Below, piece after piece: positions 15,959-25,623 of a DNA stretch of 64,000 nt. Source of the DNA: Fumia xinanensis (GTDB taxonomy: Bacteria > Bacillota > Clostridia > Oscillospirales > Ruminococcaceae); the NCBI RefSeq assembly GCF_014384905.1, contig NZ_JACRSV010000002.1, forward strand, positions 1-64,000, given 5' to 3'. Made by a program: the position numbers and the translations under genes. Under the pieces are notes generated by a model. That model had not been told where the DNA came from and searched no databases. It saw only the letters and a list, made by a program, of their open reading frames with translations. The first letter of the stretch is position 1; each line of letters starts with the position of its first letter.

Positions 15959-18315
15959 TTTTTCTCCCCTTTCTTAACTTCGGCGGCAGTTCTGGACTTC
16001 TCCTTTCTGGTTGATTCACGCTTAATGGTGGAGCTGCGTTCCTTGATGGAATGTCGCTGCGGCTCTTGCTCTACTGTGGCAGGGGAAGCCGTCTGCACAA
16101 TCTGACGTTCTGACCTCTCTGGCGGCATATCCGCTTTGATGGTATGCTGTTCTGTGACGGCTGGCTGCGAATTGCTTTTGACTATCTGCCGTTCTGCCCG
16201 TACTGGCGGTGTTTCCGCTTTGACCGCTTGTTTTTCCTCCACGGCTGGCATATCCGCTTTTTCTTTCACGGATGATACCACAGGTCTTTCCGTCGGCTTG
16301 CCAGCACTTCCAGCCTGTACCGCTGGTCTGGCCGTCTGTGTCTGGCTGCGCTCCATAGGCTCACGTGATTCTGTCTGCGGTGTGGTGGTGGCAGGTCGTT
16401 CATGCACAGGGGAAGCGGTTTTCTGCGGTTCTGCGGCAGAAGTTTTTTTGCTTTTTGCCTGCTCCATTTCTGCCCGACGCTCCGCAATGGTCTTCCTGCG
16501 CTGTTCCTCTTTTTCCTTGCGCCCCTCCGCTCTGGCGGTTCTGGTCTGTGTCATACTGGATGTAAAGTCACGCACGCCCTCCGACACCTGCGTTTTCCCG
16601 TGGTAAAGAGCGTATTTTGCATTGACGGGCAAATCCTTTGCCTGTTCTTTCAGCCCTGCGGCGGTGTTTATAATCTTGCCTTTGGTGTCCATGACCGCAC
16701 CTGCTGCCTGTCCAGCCCGTTTGCCAAAAGAAGCCTTTTCTTCTGCGCCTCCCTGTCCGTCTGGTCGGGTATGGTCTGCCTGTGTGGTTCTGGAAGCTCC
16801 CGAGCCGGAAGCCGCCCCCGATTGTTTAGAAGCCTTAGAAGCGGCTGCGCCAGCCCCAAGAGCCGCCACGGAACGCCCCAGCTTATGCTGTAAGCGGTGC
16901 ATATGGGCGTGCATGAGCATACGGGGTCTTCGCATAATACGGCTTCCCACGCTTTGGGAATCGCCACTCTGCAAGGAGAACATACTCATTAAATCCCCCA
17001 GCTTAAAGTAGATTCCGGCAAAGGTCACAATCTGCAAGAACGCAATAAGGAAGAACGGATAACCAGCGGACAGCGTATAGAGCATAGTAGAAATGCTGAA
17101 CGCTGTTGTGATAACCAGCGTGATTCCCGCCCTTGTCAGAATGGTATTGAACAGCTTTGTGATGGCACGTTTTGACATTCCGTCAAAGGTGGGAATCATG
17201 CTTAAAATGAAACTCACGGGCAGGAACATAGCGTAAATGATGAATAGCACCTGCGAAAAAATCATGATACCTGTCAGCAGGAACACGAACACAGAAATGC
17301 CAATATTGAAGATAAAGAGGAAGAACACCATCCCCAAGCGGTTAATGGTTTTCGTGACAGTAAGGTTCGTGTTCTCTAAGTCCTCGATTTCCTCCACGAC
17401 GATTTCTTCCCTGTCTTCTCCATTGTTGGTGTCGGGGCTGGTGGATAGTAAACTCTCCACCCGATCCGCACCAATACTCTCTATATCCGAGTTGCCGTAT
17501 TGAAGCAGAAGCCACGGCTGTTTTACTTGAATGGAAAAAAGGCTGTCACGGATAAGGTCTACACTGTCTTTGCCCTGGCTTTCCGAGTTTGGCATGACAA
17601 TCTTCGTGCCAAGTGACAGGCTGGCATTGCTTATGTCTGCGGAAAAGTCATTGATTTTCCCGATATAGTCGGGAGCGTAGGCAATAAAGGACGCTGACAG
17701 CACAAATACCACCACGAAATTCACGACGGCGTGGATTGCCTTTGTAGTTTCACGCTTGATAAGCCCCGTGTATGCGACGTAGATTCCCACGACAAGAATC
17801 AGAATCAGCAGGAATCCGATATAAAATCCCTCCGAGGACAGCCCGTTTGGGGTAACGCCTGCAAGGGTCTGCATATTCTTTCCGATAGAATCCGCCGTTG
17901 CCGAAATGAAGTCCAGCGAATAGGCTTCCTGTATGAGATAGCCCGTGGCGTTGGAAAGATAAAGGCTGATTGTCCAGATAAAATTTGTGATGGCGTAAAG
18001 CCCATACATGACCTGCTTTCCGATACCGTCCAGCCAGTTCCACGGCAGCCAATCCCAGCCCGTGTCCACATAAAAATCAAGCTGGTAGTTGTCCAGTGGG
18101 TACTTGCTGTATTCATTAGCTGCATTGACGGTATCATCCACCAGCCCTGCGGCATGGGCTACCGTTCCCAGCGTCGCTAACAGAAAAATGGCAATCACGA
18201 ATACCAGAAGTACCGTAACTGCCACTTTACCAAGCTGCTGTATATTCCATTTCCTTTTCCGTTCCGGCTTGCCGCCTGCCGCCGGTTTCCGGTGAAATAT
18301 TCTTTGTATTGTCAT
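15955..18315 (-). CDS. Orf15/VirB6-like conjugation membrane protein
   Basis: A 786-residue polytopic membrane protein. Hydrophobic segments occur near residues 32-55, 155-180, 190-215, 330-375 and 395-440, followed by a long polar C-terminal tail (about residues 500-786) rich in Ala, Lys, Glu, Gln and repeated PAV/ERQIVK-type units. It corresponds to Tn916 Orf15, a VirB6/TcpH-like channel component. The tail carries degenerate repeats (VKSNSQPAVTEQHTIK, VQTASPATVEQ). Four-base overlaps with orf16 upstream and orf14 downstream show a tightly coupled operon. Confidence 0.88.
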   Translation of the reverse strand: MTIQRIFHRKPAAGGKPERKRKWNIQQLGKVAVTVLLVFVIAIFLLATLGTVAHAAGLVDDTVNAANEYSKYPLDNYQLDFYVDTGWDWLPWNWLDGIGKQVMYGLYAITNFIWTISLYLSNATGYLIQEAYSLDFISATADSIGKNMQTLAGVTPNGLSSEGFYIGFLLILILVVGIYVAYTGLIKRETTKAIHAVVNFVVVFVLSASFIAYAPDYIGKINDFSADISNASLSLGTKIVMPNSESQGKDSVDLIRDSLFSIQVKQPWLLLQYGNSDIESIGADRVESLLSTSPDTNNGEDREEIVVEEIEDLENTNLTVTKTINRLGMVFFLFIFNIGISVFVFLLTGIMIFSQVLFIIYAMFLPVSFILSMIPTFDGMSKRAITKLFNTILTRAGITLVITTAFSISTMLYTLSAGYPFFLIAFLQIVTFAGIYFKLGDLMSMFSLQSGDSQSVGSRIMRRPRMLMHAHMHRLQHKLGRSVAALGAGAAASKASKQSGAASGSGASRTTQADHTRPDGQGGAEEKASFGKRAGQAAGAVMDTKGKIINTAAGLKEQAKDLPVNAKYALYHGKTQVSEGVRDFTSSMTQTRTARAEGRKEKEEQRRKTIAERRAEMEQAKSKKTSAAEPQKTASPVHERPATTTPQTESREPMERSQTQTARPAVQAGSAGKPTERPVVSSVKEKADMPAVEEKQAVKAETPPVRAERQIVKSNSQPAVTEQHTIKADMPPERSERQIVQTASPATVEQEPQRHSIKERSSTIKRESTRKEKSRTAAEVKKGEKK

Positions 18316-20774
18316 TCCTCCACCTCTTTTCTGACGGGCGGTCTGGTATCAAAGGCGTGCAGCAGGTCTTCAAATATCGGATGGAACTGTATCACGCCCA
18401 CACGTCCGTATAGGTCACTAATAAGGCACTGTCCATTTTCAAGGTCACGCAACCGCTTCTGGTTGTTCTCGTCCTCTGCGTCCACGCCGAAAAAGGAGAG
18501 CGTCTTTTTTATCTCGTTCATATCTGTGGAACGGAACGCAAATTTTAAGCCGAGATTGTTTTTCAGCTTTTCATCCAGTAAATCGTCTGTGTTCTGCGTG
18601 ACAAAGTAAACGCCTGCGTTCATGGCTCGCCCAGCCCTCACTAACTTCATGGACAGGGTTTTTCCCTGCGCCACCTGTAAGAAGCTCCATGCTTCGTCAA
18701 GGTCTACAATCTTAAAAATGCTGCGGTCTGTGTGGATGAAATCAAGAGCGAATGTACTGATAACGATTAGCATAGCCACGGACAAAAGCTCCATTGTGGT
18801 ATATTCTTCAAAGCTGGTTTCCTTATCCGGCAGTACCAAATCCGCTACCTGTATGATGTTCAACTGCTTTTCAAGGCTGATGGACTGCTCCACATCCCCA
18901 TGTGAGAAAAGCAGGTGTGCAAAATCGTAATCTGTGAAAGATTCGATATGGTCTGCAATACTTACGCTGATGGGCGTTCCCTCCACACGCAATTCCTCAA
19001 TGACTTTTAGTAAGCCCCGTTCCTCACTATTGGTTACAGCACGAATGGCTTTTCTAAGGACAGGGAACTTTTCGCCGTCACGGGAGGAAATGCCTGTAAG
19101 GAATGTGAGAATGTCGATTGCCAGAGATTCCGAATCTTTCGGATTCTCCATAATCACATAAGGGTCAAGCAGCCCCTTGTTCTTCTCGTCCGAGGTAAGA
19201 TTGACAATGTTAATCTCGTCGGCAATCTCCGGCAGCGTTTCTTTCCAGTTCCCACGTTCCGCCTTTGGGTCTACAATGACCGCCTGTGCGCCGAACAGGA
19301 CGGAGTAATAGACAATCATGTTGTTGGAGAATGATTTTCCGCCGCCCAATGAGCCGACGAAAGCGGCAGCAAGGGCGTTTGTCACAGAACCTTTTACCCC
19401 TTGACTGGCGAGGGCAGGTTTCAGATACACATTTCTTCCCGTGTCAAGGCTGTACCCCACATAGATTCCCTCATTCTCCCCCAACATCTGCGTAGCCCCG
19501 AATCCCAATCCGGCGAGGAAGTCGCTTGTCACATACTGGATGTAATCATTCATATACCGCTTGCTGGCAGGCAGAAATTCCCCATGCAAGCCCAGCATAT
19601 CCCCAAACGGACGCACCAGCTTTACGCTCAAATCGTCGTAGAAATCCTTGACTTCATTACAGCGGCGTTTCAGCTCGTCAAGGTCGGGAGCTGTGACACG
19701 CACCACATAGGACAGCTTATACATGGATTCCTTGCTTTGGTCTAAGGTGGTTTCCAGTTCATTCACACTGTCCAATGCTTCCGCCACGTTGGAGCTGGTT
19801 TCATTGTCACTCTGCCATGCGTGGTTATCCAAATCTTTCAGCTCTTTCTTCTTGTTGCGGACAGTGGACAGGGCTTTCCGGTTCGCCACGATTTCCACAT
19901 TCATGCTGGTATCAATGGGAAAGGTGAACTGCTGTTGCTGATAGTAAAAGATTTCAGAAGACGGGAAGTCCAGTTCGCCCACAATGGAATTGATAGTGAA
20001 GTAGGCGACATATGCCGTGGAATCCTCCTGCTCGATTTTCAAATACCGCTGCTTTTCTTCCATCAGACAGCGTGTCGGCTTGATAAGGTCGTAATATTTT
20101 ACCAGCGTTTCCTTATCCAGTTTTTTCTTCGGCAGATAGTATTCGTAGTCCTCGTATGCTGTTCCTGTCTGCCCGTAAAGGTGTTCAATAAGATAACCGA
20201 AATCGTCCTTGTCCAGACGGCGGATTTTAAAACGGCGTGAAATTTTATTTTCCAGTAGTTTTTCCATCTTAGAAAAACGCCAGATTTCATCATTGCTCAT
20301 AGAAACAAAATCCCCCATGAGTTTATGGTTCACATCATGGATGAAGTCAGAAAAGGCGTTTGCTGCTTCTTTACCCACGCTTTTAATCGTGACTTCCTGC
20401 TCATTCAGAATCAGCTTGAAGCCGATAAAAAAGCGGTAGTCCACCTGATTTTCCCCAATCATAGAAATAAGGGCTTCGGTCTGTGCGTCGATTTTCTCAT
20501 AGGCAATTTCTTTCAGCCTGCCGGACACTTCCTTTTTAGAGCGTTCCTGCGCTGCCCTTATACTGGATTCCGTACTAATCTGCAAAGCGTGGATTCTTCC
20601 GTCACGGTTCTGTGCGATTAACTGCCGGAATGAATCGTGGACTTGATATTTCTGTTCTGGACTAAGGAACGAATAATTGTAGGGAAGCAGCTCATAGTAG
20701 GCGAAACATTCCCCGTCGTTGTTCCACACCAGATTGTTTTCAATATACTTAATCGGATATGCCATAAATTTCAC
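18312..20774 (-). CDS. Orf16/VirB4-type conjugation ATPase
   Basis: An 820-residue cytoplasmic ATPase that powers the type IV-like transfer channel. Walker A GSLGGGKSFSNN lies near residues 473-484 and Walker B IVDLDEAWSFL near 688-698; the RAG/MNAGVYFVTQN motif that follows is typical of VirB4/Orf16. The N-terminal half starts MKFMAYPIKYIENNLVW. Length equals Tn916 Orf16. It overlaps orf17 by 26 bases and orf15 by four. Confidence 0.93.
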   Translation of the reverse strand: MKFMAYPIKYIENNLVWNNDGECFAYYELLPYNYSFLSPEQKYQVHDSFRQLIAQNRDGRIHALQISTESSIRAAQERSKKEVSGRLKEIAYEKIDAQTEALISMIGENQVDYRFFIGFKLILNEQEVTIKSVGKEAANAFSDFIHDVNHKLMGDFVSMSNDEIWRFSKMEKLLENKISRRFKIRRLDKDDFGYLIEHLYGQTGTAYEDYEYYLPKKKLDKETLVKYYDLIKPTRCLMEEKQRYLKIEQEDSTAYVAYFTINSIVGELDFPSSEIFYYQQQQFTFPIDTSMNVEIVANRKALSTVRNKKKELKDLDNHAWQSDNETSSNVAEALDSVNELETTLDQSKESMYKLSYVVRVTAPDLDELKRRCNEVKDFYDDLSVKLVRPFGDMLGLHGEFLPASKRYMNDYIQYVTSDFLAGLGFGATQMLGENEGIYVGYSLDTGRNVYLKPALASQGVKGSVTNALAAAFVGSLGGGKSFSNNMIVYYSVLFGAQAVIVDPKAERGNWKETLPEIADEINIVNLTSDEKNKGLLDPYVIMENPKDSESLAIDILTFLTGISSRDGEKFPVLRKAIRAVTNSEERGLLKVIEELRVEGTPISVSIADHIESFTDYDFAHLLFSHGDVEQSISLEKQLNIIQVADLVLPDKETSFEEYTTMELLSVAMLIVISTFALDFIHTDRSIFKIVDLDEAWSFLQVAQGKTLSMKLVRAGRAMNAGVYFVTQNTDDLLDEKLKNNLGLKFAFRSTDMNEIKKTLSFFGVDAEDENNQKRLRDLENGQCLISDLYGRVGVIQFHPIFEDLLHAFDTRPPVRKEVEE

Positions 20775-21141
20775 TCCTAACTGCCGTGATGGATTCTGCC
20801 GGATGGTCTTTCCCCAGCTTCACGGTCTTTCCTGCATAGGTCAGTTTCGGGCGCACCAGATAGGCGATAACGGATTTCAGAAAGCCGTAAGGTTTCTTCC
20901 CATCAAAGGTCTTCTGGCACATGAACCATGTAAGCGCAAGGGGAATCCCAAAGTATTTAAGGAAAGCCCCGTCTATCATGGACAACGGCGGCACATTCCC
21001 AAGCAGCATGACGGCAAACAGCGATACCACGAACCACGTCATTTGCGTAAACGTGATAGGGAACGGCAGCTTAAAGTCATTGATGGAATATAGCACCTTT
21101 TCCACCGACCAGATACTTGTGTAGCTTCGTATTTTCTTCAT
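20749..21141 (-). CDS. Orf17/TcpE-family conjugation protein
   Basis: A 130-residue protein with two central membrane helices (FTQMTWFVVSLFAVMLLGNVPP, then FLKYFGIPLALTWFMCQ) and a soluble C-terminus with GFLKSVIAYLVRPKLTYAGK, the TcpE pattern. I start it at ATG 21141 (MKKIRSYTS), which has GAAAGGACTGATTAC upstream; the frame is open much further but that part lies over the ardA gene and is not coding. It is part of the transfer channel. Confidence 0.85.
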   Translation of the reverse strand: MKKIRSYTSIWSVEKVLYSINDFKLPFPITFTQMTWFVVSLFAVMLLGNVPPLSMIDGAFLKYFGIPLALTWFMCQKTFDGKKPYGFLKSVIAYLVRPKLTYAGKTVKLGKDHPAESITAVRSEIYGISD

Positions 21142-21244
21142 GTAATCAGTCCTTTCTAAAAGAGTGTGGGGCAGCACGGAAGCCACCCCGAAAAATAAAG
21201 AATCTGTCAGAACATCCCCTGTCGGGTTGTGATCTGCCAGATTC

Positions 21245-21733
21245 TTAGCGAGTGATTTCAAATACGCCGTGGTTCGTGACAACAAAACTGCCGCTGATTT
21301 CAAGGTCACGCCCGTAGGCTTCATAGTCAATGTAGTTTTGCAGGCTTGCCGGCACTTCGCCCAAAGCACCTGTTTCTTCAATGAAATAGCGTGCCACATC
21401 CGCCATGTCCTCACAGTCGGGATAATGGATAATATCGTCTTCATGCTCGCACAATTCTTCGATACCGCCGAAATAGGATTGTAGTTCGTGAAGCTCTGCC
21501 TGTATGTCCTCCGGTAAATCCTCCACCATTTCACATAAACGGTTTACTTCCTCAATGGGCGTGTACTCGTCGATTTCAAAGGGCAGTTCATAGTCATGGA
21601 TGGCGTATTCTTCGTATTCGTCATTCAAACCGATACGCTCTTTCACTTCGTCAAAATCAATGGGCGGCGTGAACCATGCCCCAACCAATTCTCCCTCGTT
21701 GTATTTGCCTAAGTTGGCAATATAGATTCTCAT
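21245..21733 (-). CDS. ardA: ArdA antirestriction protein (Orf18-like)
   Basis: A 162-residue, very acidic DNA-mimic protein that inhibits type I restriction enzymes and protects the element on entry. The family start MRIYIANLGKYNEGELVGAWFTPPID, the LNDEYEEYAIHDYELPF block and the closing GSFVVTNHGVFEI are all present. Its position between orf19 and orf17 is that of Tn916 orf18. Confidence 0.93.
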   Translation of the reverse strand: MRIYIANLGKYNEGELVGAWFTPPIDFDEVKERIGLNDEYEEYAIHDYELPFEIDEYTPIEEVNRLCEMVEDLPEDIQAELHELQSYFGGIEELCEHEDDIIHYPDCEDMADVARYFIEETGALGEVPASLQNYIDYEAYGRDLEISGSFVVTNHGVFEITR

Positions 21734-21861
21734 TTCTTCGATAGTGCGTCACATCCTTTCTGAAATTCTTTGTGTACCATTCCGTCACCCCCTTTTCATT
21801 CCCCCTATGCCCATCTCCCATAGGGGGAAAGGAGTGTTTGCGTGACCGCAAACAAATTGAT

Positions 21862-22083
21862 TTAAGCTCCGATAATCTTGTTGAACAGCTCTAACAAAAT
21901 GTCTTTCACACCAGCGGCGTTGAAGACCAGACCAACGGCAATCAGCGAGATAATCAGAAAGCCAATCAGCTTGCTAAATTCACGTTTGAATCCGAGGTAA
22001 AGCCCAATCACGACGATTGCCAGCAGTACCAGAGATTGTGCGTTTGATAAAAACCAGTTGTATAAGTTCTGTCCGAAATTCAT
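21862..22083 (-). CDS. Orf19-like small conjugation membrane protein
   Basis: A 73-residue protein with two membrane helices (SLVLLAIVVIGLYLGF and LIGFLIISLIAVGLVF) and short polar ends, matching the small Orf19 protein of Tn916-family elements. It has a good GAAAGGAGCG site before the ATG. It is probably a structural part of the mating channel. A short GTTTGCG/CGCAAAC hairpin follows the stop. Confidence 0.85.
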   Translation of the reverse strand: MNFGQNLYNWFLSNAQSLVLLAIVVIGLYLGFKREFSKLIGFLIISLIAVGLVFNAAGVKDILLELFNKIIGA

Positions 22084-22131
22084 AAAATCGCTCCTTTCTT
22101 TGTTTGAATGTCAAAAGGGAATAAAAAGCAG

Positions 22132-23226
22132 TTAGATAACCACCTCCTTTGCAGTGGCGGCTTGTTGTTTTAAAATCTTTTCGTGCCGCTCCGTTAGTTT
22201 CGCACTGGCGATAATATCCTTTACGACCTGCGTATGGTTGATTTCATCCAGCTTCATAGCCACTTTCAAGGTTGGGGCTACTTGATGGGAAAGCCAGTTC
22301 AAGGTACGCTGGAATGAATACGGTTCGGGCTTCGTTGTCAGCTTCATGCTTTCTCGATTTTCCCCAATAAACCACGCCCATTCCTCACTTATCCGCCATT
22401 CAGAACGAGGCTTCGTATTGTCCTTATCCACGAACCGCACATAGCGATTGATAATCTTAAAAGCGGTTCGTTCTGGATTGTCATACGCCAGCAGGTCACG
22501 GAGGGCATAGTAAGCACGCTCATTTTTCAGCCGGATTTCAAAGCGGTTCTTGACTTCGGCTTCCTCTATGGGAATGTCATTTTTCTTGTACTGCTCAAAA
22601 TCCTTTTCATAAATGCAGAAGTACACTTCACTCTGTAAAGAGCCGATATACAGCGTGTTTCCCATGCACTCCTTTTCATCCCTCCGCACCAGCTCGCCGC
22701 TGCGGTAGCTCTTAAAGCTGCGGAACACGGAAACACATTCCTCATTCCGGCATTTCTCCGTCAGACGGGGGATGTTAAGAATCCCTGTCTTGTCGTTGAT
22801 GGCAAGGTCAAGCCGCTTCATCACGCCGCCCTCTACCAGACAGTCCATGAAAAACTCGTACCAGCTCCGTTCCTGTGCCAACAGGTAGCTTTCAAACTGA
22901 CGGCAGCCACGCCCTTTCAGTTCCAGCAGCACGCCTTTTTCTTCTTCGGGTGATACCAGCACGAATATGTCGCCCAGACAGTAATGTTCAGCGTAAGAAT
23001 AAAAGCCGTAGTCTTCATGGAGCATATAGGACAGCTTCAACCTCAAAATATCTTCAACAACGTGCTTCACATCCAGAGTAGGGAAGCGAATCCGCACATA
23101 GTCAAAGAGCATTTCAAGGGGAGCGTCTGGATTGAATCGTTCCAGTGCGTCCAACAGTGATGTTTTTAGTTCTTCGGACGGAAGCACTTTGCCCGTTTCA
23201 ATGTCGCTTAGATACTGGCGTGTCAT
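22132..23226 (-). CDS. Orf20 relaxase (Rep_trans family), N-terminus frameshifted
   Basis: The relaxase nicks oriT and leads the transferred strand; it also starts rolling-circle replication of the circular element. The 364 residues here contain the whole catalytic Rep_trans part (GNTLYIGSLQSEVYFCIYEKDFEQ, RFEIRLKNERAYYALRDLL). The HTH at the N-terminus (SQSRLAVAAGMTRQYLSDIETGK) is cut: the natural start looks to be ATG 23306 (MILGYR, with GGAGGG upstream), but one G is missing at 23289-23290, so that frame stops and the HTH frame has a stop just upstream. An internal ATG at 23226 has no clear ribosome site. Activity may be reduced or lost. Confidence 0.82.
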   Translation of the reverse strand: MTRQYLSDIETGKVLPSEELKTSLLDALERFNPDAPLEMLFDYVRIRFPTLDVKHVVEDILRLKLSYMLHEDYGFYSYAEHYCLGDIFVLVSPEEEKGVLLELKGRGCRQFESYLLAQERSWYEFFMDCLVEGGVMKRLDLAINDKTGILNIPRLTEKCRNEECVSVFRSFKSYRSGELVRRDEKECMGNTLYIGSLQSEVYFCIYEKDFEQYKKNDIPIEEAEVKNRFEIRLKNERAYYALRDLLAYDNPERTAFKIINRYVRFVDKDNTKPRSEWRISEEWAWFIGENRESMKLTTKPEPYSFQRTLNWLSHQVAPTLKVAMKLDEINHTQVVKDIIASAKLTERHEKILKQQAATAKEVVI

Positions 23227-23435
23227 GCCAGCCGCTACCGCAAGCCTGCTCTGCGAGATTCCATAGCCGGAGCGTTTTTCCTTTAATTCCTATACCCAAG
23301 TATCATGATTCAGTGAATATCCCTCCAATCAAAAAGGCGTATGTCAACTTTCGGTACTTTGCTGACACACGCCGGATTTTAAGGAATCCCATGTAACCAG
23401 CAGGATTCCGCTTTATTTTCAGACTGTTTCCAGTC

Positions 23436-23500
23436 GATTTGTACCCCCCTGTTAGATACGGGGGGTTAGGTGCTGGCGTGCCTTGCGGCACACCAGCCAG
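23436..23500. other. ICE origin of transfer (oriT)
   Basis: Lies between orf21 and orf20, the position of oriT in Tn916. An inverted repeat CCCCCC (23444-23449), 10-base loop TGTTAGATAC, GGGGGG (23460-23465) carries the TAAC-type nic sequence seen in Tn916/ICEBs1 oriT regions. A second hairpin, GCTGGCGTGCC/GGCACACCAGC (23472-23497), lies next to it. Confidence 0.78.
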
Positions 23501-23504
23501 CAGG

Positions 23505-24908
23505 TCAGTCCACCCCTGCGGCTTCCGCTCCGCACGCCGCCTGTGTGTCCTGCCTGCTGTTTGCAAGTAGTTTGATTTCCTTTAGGAAGTCGTGTCCTTT
23601 TGGCACAAGGGGCGTGTAAAATTCGGATATGACGCTTGTACCCACGTCTACATAGCCACGCCCTTTTATCTGCTTCAAGAAAAAGTCCTTGTCAGTTTCC
23701 CCGAACATCATCCCATAGCCCATTTCAGACATACGCCCAAGAGCCACACGGAAATTGAACTGGTCACGGATTCCGTCGCCCAGATATTTTGCGTCCGGAC
23801 GCTGGCAGGCAAGAATCAGAAAGAATCCGGCCTGCCGCCCCAGCATGACAATCTGTTTCAGCTTATTAAGGACGGCGGCGTTCTCTTTTGTTCCCAGCAT
23901 TTCCATGAACGCCACATATTCATCAAAAATAAGGAAGTTCGCTGGCAATCCCAAGTAGGCGTAGTTTTCTCCTGTCTTGTAGCCCTCCATCTGCTTCATA
24001 TCCTCGCTGCGTTTCATCATTTCATCATAGAAACGGTCAAGGCAGGCGGTCATATCATCCTTTTTATAGTAGACGTTTGGCATGACGGCTTCCAAGTCGG
24101 CAAGGTCGGCGTTCTTCGGGTCTAAGACGTAGAGAACAGCATTTGTGCGGAGCAGGGCTTCTATGAGCGTCAGAATGAAATACGTCTTACCGCCGCCTGT
24201 TCCTCCGGCAATCAGCATATGGGGCAGCTTGTCATACTCCCACCAGATATTTTTCATCAGCCGGAGCCTGCCATCCTTTGCCTGCACATCCTCTATGGAA
24301 ATGCGGTTTGCGATAGTATCATAGAGCAGGGTATATTCCACGTAGGAATCCTTTAATTCCTTGTCGGTCAGCTCACAGTACAAACCGCTTTCCAGTTTCT
24401 TTTCCAAGTGCAAAAGCTGGTCTTGATATTTTCCCAGCGTGATTTCCACCCGAATATGAATTAGCCCATTTTTTAGCTGGTAGTAGATTTTGGGAAAATA
24501 GCTGATTTTCTCCTTTGAACGGCTGGAGGACAGGTCTTTGAAGAAACCGTCTGACTGCACCTGTTCCGCTTCATACCATTTATTTTCCAGAACCATCTTC
24601 GCCAGCTTTTGGCGGTGATAGAGCTGTTTCACATAGTCACGGCAGTAGTGCCGGAAGACCAGCGCCGCCGCTAGACAGATACCAGCCGCTATAAAAATAG
24701 TTATGTAATTGTAAAGGGAAAGCGAGAACGCCAGTCCGTCATTACGGATAAGGCTGAATGTATTCCAGTCAGTACGCATGAGCTGTCCCATGTTCAAAAG
24801 CAGTACGACCATCACGAACAGGAACAGAAGTGAACTGCCACAGAAACGGTACACAAGGGATTTATCGCTGGCTCTTATACGTTTTCCCCTATATTTATAG
24901 AATGTCAT
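23505..24908 (-). CDS. Orf21/TcpA FtsK-SpoIIIE coupling protein
   Basis: A 467-residue membrane-bound DNA translocase that delivers the relaxosome to the channel. Two N-terminal helices (about residues 28-48 and 70-92), then a FtsK-like motor with Walker A AGGTGGGKTYF near residues 237-247, Walker B NFLIFDEYVAF near 330, and ILACQRPDAKYL sensor motif. Length agrees with Tn916 Orf21. It is upstream of oriT and orf20. A divergent sieB-like gene starts 90 bases from its start. Confidence 0.93.
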   Translation of the reverse strand: MTFYKYRGKRIRASDKSLVYRFCGSSLLFLFVMVVLLLNMGQLMRTDWNTFSLIRNDGLAFSLSLYNYITIFIAAGICLAAALVFRHYCRDYVKQLYHRQKLAKMVLENKWYEAEQVQSDGFFKDLSSSRSKEKISYFPKIYYQLKNGLIHIRVEITLGKYQDQLLHLEKKLESGLYCELTDKELKDSYVEYTLLYDTIANRISIEDVQAKDGRLRLMKNIWWEYDKLPHMLIAGGTGGGKTYFILTLIEALLRTNAVLYVLDPKNADLADLEAVMPNVYYKKDDMTACLDRFYDEMMKRSEDMKQMEGYKTGENYAYLGLPANFLIFDEYVAFMEMLGTKENAAVLNKLKQIVMLGRQAGFFLILACQRPDAKYLGDGIRDQFNFRVALGRMSEMGYGMMFGETDKDFFLKQIKGRGYVDVGTSVISEFYTPLVPKGHDFLKEIKLLANSRQDTQAACGAEAAGVD

Positions 24909-24998
24909 TGAACCTCCTTTACATCGTTACGAATTAAATAGCCTTTATAATCAAAATTTGGTATAATCAAACCATATCTTTATGTTAGGAGTGAAAGA

Positions 24999-25592
24999 AT
25001 GAATTTTGATTTTAACCTTGCGGATTTTTTTAAATTACCAACAAAAATAATGTTTGCGCTTGCGCTTGCTTCGGGTATGGTTCTGTTTCTTCCAGAGAAC
25101 ATAGTTTCCAAAATGTATATGGTTGATTTCAGGAATAAATATGGCTTTGCCATAGGACTGTTATTTTTAATATCTTTTTCAATACTTATAGTCACAGTTG
25201 TGATAGGTGGTTATAAATATTTTAGCCACAAACACGCCATGAAAAAATTTAAGGCAACTGCAAAAGAACGACTACAAAAATTAGATGATTACCAAAAAGC
25301 TATTGTATATGGTCTATATATGGAAGACAACCATACGGGCGAACTGCCATTACATGACGGAGCTGTGAAATGGCTCAAACAAAATATAGTGATTATAGAA
25401 ACTACAAATCAGTACGCTGTGTCTGATCTAAACAATGCTGTTTTTCCTTATATGCTACAACCGTGGGCTGTTGAGGAACTCCAAAATGATAGTGAATTAC
25501 TTACTCATTTCCGTACAGCATTTAGTCAAATAGAAGCCAAATATAAAGTTCAAGATAAATATAATGACCCTTATTCTGGCTTCCCATATTAA
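24999..25592 (+). CDS. SieB-like superinfection exclusion protein (cargo)
   Basis: A 197-residue membrane protein on the strand opposite to the transfer genes. Two hydrophobic helices (about residues 15-32 and 51-73) are followed by a soluble domain with ATAKERLQKLDDYQKAIVYG, DGAVKWLKQNIVI and PYMLQPWAVEELQN, the pattern of the SieB family (PF14163), whose P22 member blocks lytic development of other phages. Good site TAGGAGTGAAAGA before ATG. AT-rich compared with its neighbours, and wedged between orf22 and orf21, so a late insertion. The function as phage defence is by family analogy. Confidence 0.72.
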   Translation: MNFDFNLADFFKLPTKIMFALALASGMVLFLPENIVSKMYMVDFRNKYGFAIGLLFLISFSILIVTVVIGGYKYFSHKHAMKKFKATAKERLQKLDDYQKAIVYGLYMEDNHTGELPLHDGAVKWLKQNIVIIETTNQYAVSDLNNAVFPYMLQPWAVEELQNDSELLTHFRTAFSQIEAKYKVQDKYNDPYSGFPY

Positions 25593-25623
25593 TCAATAAA
25601 AGGATAGTAAGAGAATTGGCTTA

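Noticed and set aside
20749..21534. Long 261-codon version of the TcpE-like gene
   Set aside because: The upstream half overlaps ardA in another frame; the family start and ribosome site fit ATG 21141.
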